This document shows, piece by piece, positions 41,201-50,564 of a stretch of DNA of 64,000 nt; position 1 is the stretch's first letter, and every line of letters starts with the position of its first letter. A model generated the notes under the pieces. It saw nothing but the letters and a program-made list of their open reading frames with translations. It did no database searches and was not told the origin of the DNA. The stretch is from contig CP136061.1 of assembly GCA_032622095.1 (NCBI GenBank), positions 196,340,935-196,404,934 of the forward strand, written 5' to 3'. Made by a program: the position numbers and the translations under genes. This DNA comes from Siphonodentalium dalli. Taxonomy: Eukaryota; Mollusca; Scaphopoda; Gadilida; Siphonodentaliidae.

Positions 41201-44200
41201 TGTCTCACCAAATACGGAGTAATTTGACAATAACATTTGAAATTCTGACAATAAACTGACTCGTTTTTGGGACATATATTACTAGCCTTCACTTGTGCGT
41301 CCATTGCTGTTTCTGATGTAATGAGGTAACACATGGCAGAACACTCGCTGTGAGTATGACGATGTCACGAAAATGAGCAAAAATGCAAAGAATCGGAAAT
41401 TTTCTCGGTAGAGAATGTAAATATTGATCGGTAGAGAACCAAATCGCCAGGAGCAGTTCCCCCCACAGCGGTCAGGCATGAAATTTCAACTGTTGAAAAA
41501 TGTGGCAAATTAAGGAGACATGCACCCTCTTTGATTATTCATTTCTGACATTTTCATCGCGGGCATGTAAACCAAACACTGGTCAATCTACGATTGCCGT
41601 CAAATCCCCTTTATTGGATTCCTATATATCTATCCGATCGAACAGCACAATCATATACATTCTCATTGAGAGTCGCCGGGGATAAACTACCTGGACTATA
41701 TACACCCAGCTCGTGAATACGAGCCCTAGAGTTTTCGGAAGATGTACAGCAAGTACCGTGCGTACATGCATGTGAAAAAGTTTGTAATCCCGTGGATATC
41801 GTTTATAAAAACATAACTTCTCTATCGAAAATGTCATATCCCAAATTAAGGCAACAGCTACATGTGGTACCAAATCGACATATATAAATTGTCCAGAAAT
41901 GCAAACTCTCTGCAAACGAGTGACGGGACATAGGCAGAACATTAACAACGGGGACTTGAACCTACCCATAGCAGAACATTTCTGTCAACTACACCACACA
42001 CCCACGACATCCGCATCAAAGTATTAAGAGGTGGACTTTCGGATATGAAAGAGAGACGTGTGGCCGAATTACAACATATAGAACTGTTTGGAGCTTTTAT
42101 CGTGGCATTAATATGGACCGTTGTTTCATGGCGAGTTGGTCATAATTTCTCCTTGGTCCAACTCTCATTAGCTAAAATACCCTCATACGTTGTATGGACT
42201 GCTTCTAAGCTACATGTATTTCTATATACTCAAGCATTTTCTTCACGACGCTACATATGTAGCTTCTATGTTTGGCGCGTCTTTCACTTGTAAGTTTTCC
42301 CGCCACTTTTCAATTCGCGCCAAATTTTGTCAGGTAACGTTCGTATACGAGCGAACATAAGCCTTGTATCTCGTCAAACTATATGGTTATTGTTTTTATC
42401 CATCGCTAAAGTTTAGAAGTCGTTAACATCTATTATATGTGTTTAAATGGGATAAGAAATTATTGGGAAATTTCTTTAGGAAACATTTAAATCGATTGGA
42501 AGATTTTCGTTTGTAGTTCTGAGTACGGTTATGCCTTTATTATGATAGTTGAAGTAGCCATTCTTGCTTTGTTTTAGCACGTGCTCAAATAAAGCTATGG
42601 TTTATTTTACAGCCTTTAGCTATATAGTAGACGACAAAGGTGATGGATAAATAGCTTATACAAGTTTTAGGTAAACATATTTCCAGGTGTACCATCGTCT
42701 AGCGACACTACAACCACCACCGATGCAAGCCGTACGTTAACGACGATCAGAACTGAAAATGACATTAGTACAACTGGTAACACCATGGAGGTGGGGTTAA
42801 CAGGTCTCCAAAAAGGAGAAGATTCGGGCTCTAGTGATACAGGTAACAACATTACTATATACGTATATGCTCACGCATGTTTTATATATCTGGTTTGCAA
42901 ATTTCAGAGGAGTTTCCTGGATGTCCACATGTTATAGACATGTACGTATACATGTATGTACCCTGGGTGGATTGGATTGTCCGACGGATGTAGAGAGATG
43001 ACATTTTGATTCAATCCAGATATTTTCGTTCTGATACTGCATTCTCAAATTTTGTTTTGTTGAGATTTAAAGATACGGTCGGCGTTGGCGGTGGGTATGC
43101 TGTTAAAATATTCACCTTCGTCAAAAACCGCCATAAACAGAAGGAATAGTAAGATATAGACAGACTTTGTTCTTATGCCAATCAGAAATATGGCATAAAC
43201 AGTATGTTATTGTCAATTTTGTCCCCTTTGTTATGTAAACAAAAGCAAGAAACGTTAAGTTTCCTGGATTTTGTTTAGATCCGGATATGGTAAACATAAA
43301 GAGCGTTATTTGTTACTGTTTTCCTGATATGGAAATAATAAAGAGCGTTTATATAATTTTGTGTGATTAACCAATAGAATTGCGCTGTGCTATGTAAACA
43401 GAAGCACAACTTCTGTAACACGAGTAGTCTCTTGTTTACGTACACCATCGTACGTCTTGGCGACAATATACTATTTACGCGCTGATTATGTTTGGCATAT
43501 GAACAAAACTATATATATTTTAATATTCCTTCTGCTGATGGCGATTGAACAACTATGAATTTTTCTGCAACGAACGCCGCCCGCGCCTTTAAGTGCTGCG
43601 ACGCTGATTTTCAGAACATTTCAGTGAGGGCAACTTAGCATTTATCGATGCGCACTGAACGCCGCCCGTGCCTTTATTGATGATTGTTCAACGGGGGTAA
43701 CATGTTCCGACTAAATATTTCAAACAAGTGTGATTCGGGGTTATGGGAATAATGATATCTTCCTCGAAACATTTTCAAACGGGCATGGCCTATTTGAACC
43801 TAACAAAGTATGCATATGTACATGTAATTTGGTGCTATATACATGTAGGGACAATATAGGTTGATAACTACACCAAATAAATATCAATATCGTATATATA
43901 GTCGCTGATGTCTGTCTAGACGTCTTTCATTCTGGTTGTCTGTCCGCTATATAAATTAATGGCGGATCATCCAGAGGGATCCAAAGGGATCTAACCTGGA
44001 CAACGTTTGGGAGAAAGACAAAGGTGCAGGTTAAAAAGTTCTAAAATGACGCTATCGGAATCAGGGTTGGAAACGGGGGTTGGGGCACCAACATATATGC
44101 AATTCTTTTTGGTGCCGATATCCACCAAACTTATAGCCATCTCCACGACACGAGGTGTGGTTAAAGGTGCCCAAGTGGCGCCGTCCGAGTCAGGAATGGT

Positions 44201-46723
44201 GTTGGGGCGAGGCACCAAAATTAATAACAAACTTGTCGGTGATTTCAACAAACTTATGTATAGTTATATCCGTGATATGCATGGGATATGATGGCCAAAT
44301 TATCAGGGATTGGGGTTGTTGAAGGAGCACAACCAGTGATAACCCATTGATAACTTGATAAGACATTTCAGTGACATAATAAACCTAATTGTGTAGTTTA
44401 TATTTTCCTAGTAGTTATCCACTGCCCATATGAACATATACAGGCGTTACATGTACATCCGCATATATGTACTACGAATGATTTCAATACGTTTATGTCC
44501 ATTTCACTACCAGATCATCAGAATAATAAATTAAATTGAACTGCGTACTGAAATTTGCATTCTTCGCAATAAATCTCCGCATGCAGCTGTAAGTTGTGTC
44601 ACCTGTACATGTACGTGTAATTGCTTGTGTATTCGTGAAAATGTTCACTGGAAGACCAGTCGACGATGATGATGCATATGCCAACGATAGCGATGGTGAC
44701 GATGCTAAAATTAATGATGATTACGACGACCACGACGGCGACGATGCCAATGATAATAATGAAGATGACGACGATTGCGTGTCATGACAACGAAGAAGCA
44801 GAAGAAAATGATGATGAAGATTATTATGACGATGACAATGGCGGTGTCGATTGTGAGGTTGCCTGTGTGAATAATGATAGTACATATACAGTAGTGCTCT
44901 AAGTAATCGTCTTCTTAACCACAGCAGAATTATGGGTAACTTATCAGGATTTAGTCGGAAATATGGCTTGTTGCTATTCATCGGAAAGCTCTCTCCCGAG
45001 AGCTTTCCGATGAATGGCAACAAGCCATATTTCCGACTAAATCCTGAAAAGTTACCCATAATTCTGATGTTGTTAAGAAGTCGATTACTTAGAGCACTAC
45101 TGTACATTGCACACATCTCATATGAGAATAAACAACTCTATAAGGTTTCCTACTTACTGAACAGTGTCATTTATTTTACAGGTGCAATCGCGGGCGGAGT
45201 ATTTTCTGCAATTGTGATAATCGTAGGTGTCATCGTGATCTTTGTTTTTCGCAGAAGGTTAGTATACACGTAATCGTAGTGTTAGCATAATGGTATTGCC
45301 TTTGGTATATAGATGCATGACAGTTCACTTGAATAACATCCAGACATCCCACAATCTAATTCACTAACGTTTTCTTTTCTAAATTCATTCCACGATATGT
45401 AATTTCATGAAAACGCGTGGTTGCACAAGGACCACACGAGTGAAAGCATGCAAGTCAGTATGGTTATCATGTGGTATGAATGACGTTAATTGCAATTAAA
45501 ACTCAAGTTTAAACACATGATAAGTGGGAAACTGGCTTAGGAATTTTTTTATTTTATTTGTTGATTTTGAATGGGACGTCTTTGAATGTTCTATGTAACT
45601 AAGTTCATTCTAAATGTTGCATGTGATCTATCTGCTGAATACCATCACGTTTTATACATGCATATCGTTTCCAATAGGCTCGGCACGTATGTGTGTTTGT
45701 TATACTGTTGCCTATCATCGTTATAGCCGCCAGGCCATACCACGAGGTCCACGACATTGCCAGTTTCATGTGTGGATATTAATTTCACGCAACTGACACA
45801 CTTGTCCAGATACACGAATCAGGTTAATTTCCTTTCACGTGGATAACAAATCGGCGATACCCGGAATCAGAACCTGCTTCGTCATGCACCACGAACCTTA
45901 CCAACTGAACCAGTGGGGAGCCGACTCGGCACGTACATGTATTCATACTAAGCTCATGTTTTAATTGTATTACAGAGTTAAAGGCTGCTGTTCTGTACTG
46001 AAGCTACCCATTCCAAAATCACAGAAAGATCGGTATGACAATTCCACAGTTGATGGAAGCTTAAAGTACAGCCATAAAACAGGAATCGACAATAACAAAT
46101 CACCACATTCCACACATACTGAATTGGATTCGAATAACTATGACTATATATCTATTGATCACCAACGAGAACAAACACAAGATCGACATCAGGATTCAAA
46201 TGATGGATATGAAGTTCCACGAGACGGAACTCAGGCGACCGAGTACATGTCAGACCGGACATCAGCTACTCGACAGGACGCTAGTAATGACTACTCCCTG
46301 TCGAAACCCATCGTGGAACATGACCAGAATGTCGACAACTATTTTCTGCTAGAGGCAGGTGCCAAATACATGTACACTGATCAAGATGGTGCATATTCAT
46401 TGGAAACGGAAGTGCCAGAGGATAGGAGCCTGGAGTCAACAGATGATATACAACGCGACCAGTACGGGTACGTTACGACCGCTAGTACGGGTATTTTAGG
46501 GGATGACATGAACTCAGAATATCATCATATTCAGGGAGACGGGGATACCGACCATTACGGATACACCACAGGTGGAATAATGAACAACAACTCAGAATAT
46601 CAACATATTCAGGGAGATGTCAGTGCCGACAACTACGGGTACAGTGATGGGAGAACAGTGAACACCAATCAGAACGAAGCGAGTGATGAATATTCTTCCG
46701 TGTTGGATAGTTCGGCAGGATGA
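23152..46723 (+). CDS. Lectin-type transmembrane receptor with tyrosine-rich tail (6 exons)
   Basis: Six exons, 23152-23224, 25102-25359, 28984-29235, 42687-42842, 45182-45257 and 45976-46723, join in frame through GT-AG introns to give 520 residues. Introns 1-4 are phase 1 and intron 5 is phase 2. Order: signal peptide (1-24), two SUEL/Gal-lectin-like domains with eight cysteines each (about 25-110 and 111-194), a Thr/Ser-rich stalk (195-246), one membrane helix (about 247-268) followed by RRR, and a ~250-residue tail with many YxxI/V/L and YEVP motifs. A cell-surface receptor binding sugars and signalling through SH2 proteins is the natural inference. It is paralogous to the exon at 11588. 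An alternative exon in the 13-kb third intron may have been missed. Confidence 0.82.
23574..24278. mobile_element. Long-TIR MITE, copy 2, in receptor intron 1
   Basis: A 705-bp copy of the element at 2253-2769, with the same AATGGCTGCGGACACACG ends and long inverted arms. It shares the ACGTAATGAGTAGAGA-type interior, inverted relative to copy 1. It lies 350 bases downstream of exon 1. No target duplication is recognised. Confidence 0.85.
24279..25101. other. Intron 1 remainder, nothing further seen
   Basis: AT-rich intron sequence up to the CTACATTCCAG acceptor at 25091-25101. No repeats or coding seen. Confidence 0.5.
25102..25359 (+). CDS. Receptor exon 2: Gal-lectin-like domain 1
   Basis: An 86-codon exon, phase 1 at both ends, between CATTCCAG and GTTAGT. 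It encodes eight cysteines with a LTLECAIGLFIQI strand and a closing YQVSCIEYTC, the opening and closing pattern of rhamnose/galactose-binding SUEL lectin domains. The typical YGR and DPC motifs are not obvious, so sugar binding is uncertain. Confidence 0.78.
25360..26549. other. Intron 2, left part
   Basis: No gene seen. AT-rich, with a tandem TGTATATGTTAA(T) stretch at about 26105-26140. Confidence 0.45.
26550..28960. mobile_element. 2.4-kb inverted-repeat element ending 23 bp before exon 3
   Basis: The outer ends GGGGATTGATATTTGG and CCAAATAGTCAATCCCC are inverted. The direct repeat ATACTT flanks both sides (26544-26549 and 28961-28966). The arms continue through a shared GGAACGGAACGAGGAAC block and inverted minisatellites of TTCCGAAGGTTC units (26712-26790 and 28706-28830). 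The interior carries a nested piggyBac-like element. No transposase is seen; superfamily unknown. Confidence 0.8.
27210..28466. mobile_element. piggyBac-like non-autonomous element, nested
   Basis: TTAACCCTTTGAACCC at 27210 and GGGTTCAAAGGGTTAA ending at 28466 are perfect inverted ends bounded by TTAA, the piggyBac target site. Inside, a ~190-bp unit is doubled at 28030-28400. The left part (about 27225-27790) recurs at 43050-43690, where the termini are not preserved. No transposase. Confidence 0.75.
28984..29235 (+). CDS. Receptor exon 3: Gal-lectin-like domain 2
   Basis: An 84-codon exon, phase 1 at both ends, from ATTTCCAG to the donor GTAAGT. It has eight cysteines, an ESRCNGQTTC segment typical of SUEL-lectin domains (the RCNGKxSC motif) and a closing VWKLLCVDYKC. 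The acceptor lies 23 bases from the edge of a transposon, so part of the branch-point region must come from the element. Confidence 0.82.
29445..29709 (+). repeat. 5' LTR
   Basis: 265 bp, identical in length to the right copy. It has a short inverted terminus, CGCCAT(A)AG against CTAATGGCG. A TAAACTTCATTAAAATAG stretch at about 29636 may include the promoter or poly(A) signals. Confidence 0.88.
29710..29720 (+). promoter_or_regulatory. Putative tRNA primer-binding site
   Basis: TGGTGGCAGCG directly after the left LTR; TGG at the start is what pairs with the CCA end of a tRNA. The tRNA is not identified. Confidence 0.6.
29785..30966 (+). CDS. Gag-like protein of LTR element
   Basis: About 393 codons, open from 29734 and ending in TGA. 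There is no ATG near the start: the first plausible codon is TTG at 29785, so initiation must be non-AUG, spliced or lost. The central part (about residues 110-165) has the alpha-helical IARYCPAIPRSVL, STSITSVWKTI and HYRIY pattern found in the capsid region of invertebrate LTR-element Gag proteins. The C-terminal half is polar and lacks a zinc knuckle. It sits between two nearly identical LTRs with no pol, so it would depend on another element's enzymes. Confidence 0.65.
   Translation: MVQHGNDWPQVTAENPVVAERLYYSYLLSESNDTILFTSPETGLRCLSFGETSCSFKKWKQQLAQLVLSDDNLSPFLADETSWTKKSVVSPLRGFTDDDISVPEHLHKTAQQKCIFLDIFLNGIARYCPAIPRSVLVRNSTSITSVWKTICQHYRIYVNDENVLQVDSVDDNIIRPQTNSQLEHDTTHAVRDHESRHEHNRQMSDNHQSHNLLHTVTVTEGHTSPETCESIQSAQIPQSMTHSICVLRETLSEKWDKSVDDRSISAMTDVSDQYLDMTDMDTGTFTFHINKVYDVITPGESDHLVSFSVNKSVNPPATPNTCIKSLKISNVKCASPREWVNILCEPEFESGSVLTCQQMRKFRGMWPYRDKAMPMLHYTNKLAKNIIRFQYEH
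31219..31243 (+). promoter_or_regulatory. Polypurine tract
   Basis: GACGGGAAGAGAAGAAAAGT followed by GG immediately precedes the right LTR, as expected for plus-strand priming. Confidence 0.65.
31244..31508 (+). repeat. 3' LTR
   Basis: 265 bp, matching the left LTR except one C/T difference near 31277. Flanking TTG and CA could make the real termini TG...CA on this copy, but the left copy does not share them. Confidence 0.88.
31640..32762 (-). pseudogene. Possible decayed LINE C-terminal region
   Basis: The minus-strand frame 32762-32511 has an FIKPYYVACALYGRPLF stretch followed by a GLNKYVPNEKLLTELGW stretch. This resembles the YVxPxxxYG and LLxxLGW region after the polymerase core of several LINEs. 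Downstream frames (for example 32197-31886) are broken and unrecognised. Weak evidence. Confidence 0.3.
32763..33187. other. No gene seen
   Basis: Intronic DNA with ordinary composition up to the reversed satellite-carrying element. Confidence 0.4.
33188..34822 (-). mobile_element. Satellite-carrying element family, copy c (reversed)
   Basis: Reversed copy of the family at 6013 and 9443. The right end has CAAGTTGAGCTGCAGTGTCA then TTGACACTTTCAT; the left end has TTTTTAGCTCA and GAGCTATTGCC, where the hairpin has been shortened. It contains a GT run (33256-33276) and the nine-unit array described separately. No transposase. Confidence 0.5.
33290..34720 (+). repeat. ~160-bp satellite array, nine units
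   Basis: The anchor AAACATGGCCGCCAGCAGCC recurs near 33405, 33560, 33725, 33890, 34045, 34215, 34365, 34515 and 34670. Each unit also has CATCTTGGAT, CTTTGCATGACTAAATCC, GGCACGGGCTACAGG, GAAATTTGTC and GACATGTAGATGGGAACGAG. Related units are at 9896-10196 (reversed) and 15600-15970. The several open frames on the minus strand are repeat by-products. Confidence 0.92.
34823..35945. other. No gene seen
   Basis: Intronic AT-rich DNA. The minus-strand frame at 35665-35901 lacks features I recognise. Confidence 0.4.
35946..36123 (-). pseudogene. Fragment of a repeated protein-coding sequence
   Basis: The minus strand here reads a clean coding-like stretch with LLPDIVDLITKHDRLEEW and RGFPLNNIAF. 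This resembles a multicopy protein family I have met in invertebrate genomes without known function. It has no start and runs into a stop. A further coding-like minus segment at 36433-36161 may belong to the same relic. Low confidence; identity not established. Confidence 0.3.
36555..36652 (+). repeat. (CAA)n/(CGA)n trinucleotide microsatellite
   Basis: Uninterrupted AAC and GAC triplets for about 100 bases, producing poly-V or poly-C frames on the minus strand that are not genes. Confidence 0.95.
36740..37200 (+). repeat. Imperfect ~150-bp repeats upstream of RT fragment
   Basis: Three diverged units share a (C)AACTCCGG, GACCT(C/G)TATT, CACATACCAAATTT, CAATCAGAT and AAAGTTATCA(C/T)CCGGA order. 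A single related unit is near 40000-40080, followed there by CGGACGGACGG. Noncoding. Confidence 0.55.
37213..37860 (+). pseudogene. LINE reverse transcriptase C-terminal fragment
   Basis: Translation gives EQYRKFLGIIVDDNLTF, a SKKISNALYSINKIKR segment, LIHSHLIYGMSIWG and QQKRAIRII, a standard non-LTR reverse transcriptase thumb region. After a stop at 37569, further blocks (for example LPKETFPDIWNSL) appear in other frames to about 37820. It is truncated at the 5' side and frameshifted, so non-functional. Confidence 0.75.
38215..38297 (+). repeat. Two 40-bp direct repeat units
   Basis: The words GGGAGCGTAAGTTTTTTCC and CACCCAGGTCTGGGACACCC occur twice in succession, next to a G-homopolymer at 38131-38145. 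A related CGGGGACACCCACCC word is at about 39698. Surrounding 37861-39256 shows no gene. Confidence 0.6.
39257..39392. repeat. 136-bp near-perfect palindrome
   Basis: CGTGTTTTGAGTGAATACCG on the left is mirrored at the right. The centre holds GTGGTCACAGTGAGATACT and its complement around an AAAGG-type loop with short unpaired patches. A foldback MITE or cruciform-forming repeat. Confidence 0.8.
39393..42686. other. Intron 3 remainder, no gene seen
   Basis: It holds GGACGGACGG microsatellites (40107-40120 and 40392-40412), an inverted pair around ACTTGTGGGGTG (about 40110-40145 and 40368-40400), and two C-homopolymers (39479 and 39746). Short open frames are unsupported. Confidence 0.4.
42687..42842 (+). 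CDS. Receptor exon 4: Thr/Ser-rich stalk
   Basis: A 52-codon exon, phase 1 at both ends, between TTTCCAG and GTAACAA. The product is rich in Ser, Thr and acidic residues (SSSDTTTTTDAS and similar), as expected of an O-glycosylated membrane-proximal stalk. It joins the membrane exon in frame. Confidence 0.7.
43050..43690 (+). repeat. Second copy of the 27.2-27.8 kb repeat
   Basis: Shares GGCGGTGGGTAT, CGTCAAAAACCGCCA, AAACAGTATGTTAT, TAAACATAAAGAGCGTT and AATAAAGAGCGTTTAT with the left part of the piggyBac-like element at 27210-28466. Its ends lack the CCCTTTGAACCC termini, so it is truncated. Confidence 0.75.
43905..44290 (+). repeat. Microsatellite-headed repeat, solitary copy
   Basis: A TGTCTGTC head, a CTATATAAATTAATGG(C) stretch and GATCCAAAGGGATCT, then two units with TCCACCAAACTTATA and a GAGTCAGG word. 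Same family as the block at 50.6-53.9 kb. Confidence 0.65.
44664..44850 (+). repeat. Degenerate GAY trinucleotide tract
   Basis: A run of GAT/GAC/GAA-type triplets giving Asp-rich frames. It lies in intron 4 and is probably not coding. Confidence 0.75.
44889..45102. mobile_element. Foldback MITE with TA duplication (Tc1/mariner-like)
   Basis: A 214-bp, almost perfect palindrome starting CAGTAGTGCTCTAAGTAATC and ending with its complement, flanked on both sides by TA (44887-44888 and 45103-45104). CAGT ends with a TA target fit Tc1/mariner-type foldback elements. It sits 79 bp before the membrane-helix exon. Confidence 0.85.
45182..45257 (+). CDS. Receptor exon 5: transmembrane helix
   Basis: Phase 1 in, phase 2 out, between TTTTACAG and GTTAGT. 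It encodes AIAGGVFSAIVIIVGVIVIF, then a short FVFRRR stop-transfer end. The split Arg codon is completed by the first base of exon 6. Confidence 0.82.
45976..46723 (+). CDS. Receptor exon 6: tyrosine-rich cytoplasmic tail
   Basis: The acceptor TTGTATTACAG precedes the exon, which ends in TGA. The ~249-residue tail starts with a CCSVL juxtamembrane cysteine pair (possible palmitoylation). It carries NYDYISI, GYEVPRD, YSLSK, DNYFLLE, AYSLETEV, QYGYVTT and two internally repeated EY(H/Q)HIQGD...YGY units, where the 11588 exon has one. YxxI/V/L motifs are typical of ITIM/ITAM-like tails. No catalytic domain. Confidence 0.85.
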
Positions 46724-49700
46724 GTTCCCTTGTTAGACATGCACAAATCTGAACACGCACGTTATATTGAATGTATGTCAGGGGTTATCCAGTCTGTGAA
46801 TCTCAGTAATAACTGAGACAGTCAAACTCCTCTTTCGTGCAGTTAATTTAGTAGTTTTAATGGTTAGCGGCACGTTTTGCCTAAACATCCTGATATTTCT
46901 AAATTGATTATCTCCAAATATGTCTAGAATTTCTTTTTGAAATTTGGTATAGTCGGATTATTGTGATACGATATTTAAAGTGTTGTGAAATACTCAGGAA
47001 AGGTGATCACATAGAAATGGAGAGTAATCTTGATCAAAGTAGTTATTTTTACAAATATTTTATCCAAGTGGACAACATACACCGCCATTCTCATATATAA
47101 ATTAAATGCAGTGACACTCGATGGCGAAAACGTTTGCTTTGGTTTTCGCTAATAGTTGCGTCCCGAATCGAGAAGTAAATAGTTACCATTGAGCGTAGTT
47201 CGGACGATGTTTTCTATTGAGTGGACCGGTCGATTTGCTTGAGATTTTCGGCGATTTTTGTATCCAAATCTATACTCCTTCAGTTGGCGTAGCGCCTGAT
47301 TGCTAACTTATCAGTTTTACCCACACAAACACGTCCACAATACATGTATGTCTTTAAGAACCGTCAACTATTTGGAAATTACAACCTCATTTACTATATT
47401 TTTATGTCTGGTAAAATATGTAAAATTTCGCTGTTTCCCGGTACCAGGAACTTCAAAAGTGCAGTTGATATATCCATGATACCATTATATGAAGTTCACG
47501 AGAGAAGTCATAATATTGCTCGATTCAAGAAATTTCATAACTCTTTTCATTTAGAAAGACAAACACCCATGTACATAGTTTTCAAATTTGAGAATTTCCA
47601 TGTAATTGCCTTCTGATCAATAACATTTGGGTTGAGATGGTTTTAGGTCATAGATCCATAGCCAAATCCCCAGCTGACCAGATATATATAACACTGTGAC
47701 CGATTTCCAGTTGATTGCTCATGCTTGAGTTTACCAGCCTACATACAAATATTTGCTTTCATTGGGCTGAACTATTTGCGACTGCTTTATTCTTCGTTGT
47801 AACATATTGAGATATCATGTTATATCGAAGGTTCCTCTCACTGGTCCAAGACAATAAGATACTTTGATGATTGGATTGTTGTGTGAAATTCGCAGTATTA
47901 GCTGTTCTTGGTACCTAATGGGACAAATCGAAATTAATATTTCCAAACTCTCAGATGTATTGCCATTCATCGTGATTGTATTCTCTTAATAATCGTTCGG
48001 ATTTGATATACAATGAAGATGATGATATGTGAAATTTAAATTCATTTGCCATATGGATTCAGAGAAATTATTTGTGAAGGATGATTAAGATTCAATCCAT
48101 GTTTTTGTAACGAAAATAATGCATTCGTATCGGTATCTTTACTCATGTGCATGTTTTGTATATGTTCGGTTTGTATTTAATGTATTCCGTGTACATGTAC
48201 GTGTACTGATTGTTCAGTCTATATGTTTTTATCTGACCCCTGAATGTTCTATGTGTAAATATTCTATCTCATGTCCCGCGTAAAGTTTTCTGGGAATAAA
48301 ACATTAATTAATTAATTAATTCATACCAAAGCATACGTTTCCGTGCGGAAAAAAACTAGCTAACGATCTTTTTCCTACACGCAAGCCACAAATGCGCCAG
48401 AACATGCATAACACACAGAATATCCATACTTATATGATGTGGGATGATCAGTTTAGTTCGAACTGTTATCTCATAAGTCAGACGTCCGTACGCTCTTTTA
48501 CAAATATACGCTGCTACATGTACGTGTATATCCGATTTTGTTTATTTGTAGAATGTGTAGACTCAAAGTATACATGTATAATATTTTACATTACTTCACT
48601 GTTAACCTTTATGTACGTTGCTTGATTATTTCTTACATTTCCTCTTGTAAGGAGATACCAGACATTCTAGTCATGTTTTGTGTACAGGTCACACAACGGA
48701 ATATCACCAAAAGTCGATGTAGTTATAAAAATTAGTTTATTACGAATAAATTCTCACAACAATACAGATCACGATATCACATTTGCCGATAAACTATACT
48801 AACGGGGTTTCTTGACAGTTTGATGGATGGGCGTGTGTGGTTTACAACTTCCATATATGATGATTCCTAGTTCAAATTGGAATCCCCCAACGCATGTTAT
48901 CACAAATGTAGACACACAGTATACCCACGTGTTACCACCGTGGTGCCGCATAACATGTCTATCTGTATGTATTCGCATGTAAAATATATCACAGCATACC
49001 GTGTTCTTGTTGATAGCGATACTGATAAGTCAATCTGATGCCACAAGAAAAGTACGTTATTTTTGTTCATAATTTTGTCATTTTACGGTGTTTAGTTAAT
49101 ATGAGCGTTGTGAGAAAACGCAAGTGACTGCAGGAAACACACTTGCATTTTAAAATATTTTAATCATGGCTACAGAGGTGTTTGCAAACGACAGAAATGG
49201 GCATTTTGCTTACGACCGATTTGCAACAATCAAAAGTGTCATTATTAAAATGTTTTTCAATATATATATATATATTTTTGAATGTCTTACAAACATAATG
49301 GCTCTTCCTCCTGTCGTTCAGATTAACGAAATGCTGTGAAGATGACAAGTTCTTAAGTTCGTAACAACATCATTTGCCCTACGAGCTTTATAGTAATTGA
49401 GCAGGACACACCAACATCATAGCAAATCAGCAAGACCACTTAACCAGGGGTGAAAAAAAAACGAGGCGAAAACAGTCGCACAGACCATGTTTGGAAGAGG
49501 CATAATTAATTATATAGCTCTCACACAATAGTTAATGTTTTCGACACACGTGTAAAACATGGTATTCGATGCTTAAAGATACATAATACGAATTAACGCT
49601 TCTAAATTACTATTTCTTTTGGCTTCGGGATAAAAATATTTTATTCGAGTCGAGAAACCCACCCATCAAAGCGCACAGTTATCAGATATCTATTTTTGAA

Positions 49701-50564
49701 ATGTGTTTGTTCCACCACCTGGAATATTTGCCGACCTAGCAAATATTCGACGAGCCGACCGACATACTCTCAATACAAAATTGCGTTGAACAAGATGTTG
49801 ATATATACCATGTTTTGGGAACTTTTATACTAGAGTTGACAGTGGTTAGCATTATTTTTTGGTAATTAATCGATTCTGATAACAAAAGAATTTTTTGTGT
49901 GGAGAAATTGTGTTGTTGGAATCTGATGATGCGGGGAGCATCGAATCGGAGGTGTACCTTTAATGTAACGTGATTTCATCCAAACGTGATATTATTTATA
50001 AATAATTATATTTCCGAGACTGGGTGGCCCATATGTATAATGGACTGAAGTAGGTTGCTTTCAGTATTTAAGATAGTCAATACCTGGACGAATTTTCTCA
50101 TCATCGTATCGTTGAAAGAGATCACCACACTACCTGAATTCAAAGTCCCACCCGAACACAGACACAATTATATATACGTTTCACGTTTTGGTGAAACTAT
50201 GGCGTCTCAATTTCTTTAATATGTACTATGTAAGAATATATGAACAATAGCACTCCGGTCGATCCGTAGCCCATGTCGCATTATTATCTCCAATGCTTTA
50301 GTATATTTTCGAACCACACTCTAGTTAAGGATCTTACCGTTTAAAAAATGGTACAATTTGCGAGATGATGTTTGTTCTCTGTGCTAGACCGATGCATTTT
50401 CAAAGGCACAAACAGATATTTTTGGCATTAACTGCCGCGAGGGAGATATTCTGTCTGTCATTACATGCACCGAATGGCTTCTGTGAATCGGCCAAGTTCT
50501 GTGTCCCCCAACATTTACTTATTTTGAAGAGCATTATTTTGAAAAACTCATGGTAAAGTATTAG
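46724..50564. other. 3' flank of receptor gene; no further gene seen
   Basis: AT-rich. AATAAA at 48295-48300 followed by ATTAATTAATTAATTAATT could be either the receptor's distal poly(A) signal, 1.57 kb after the stop, or a LINE/SINE tail. TATATATATATA at about 49260. No splice-supported coding. Confidence 0.4.

Noticed and set aside
44596-44902. Asp-rich frames in receptor intron 4
   Set aside because: GAY microsatellite; skipped by the phase-compatible splice from 42842 to 45182.
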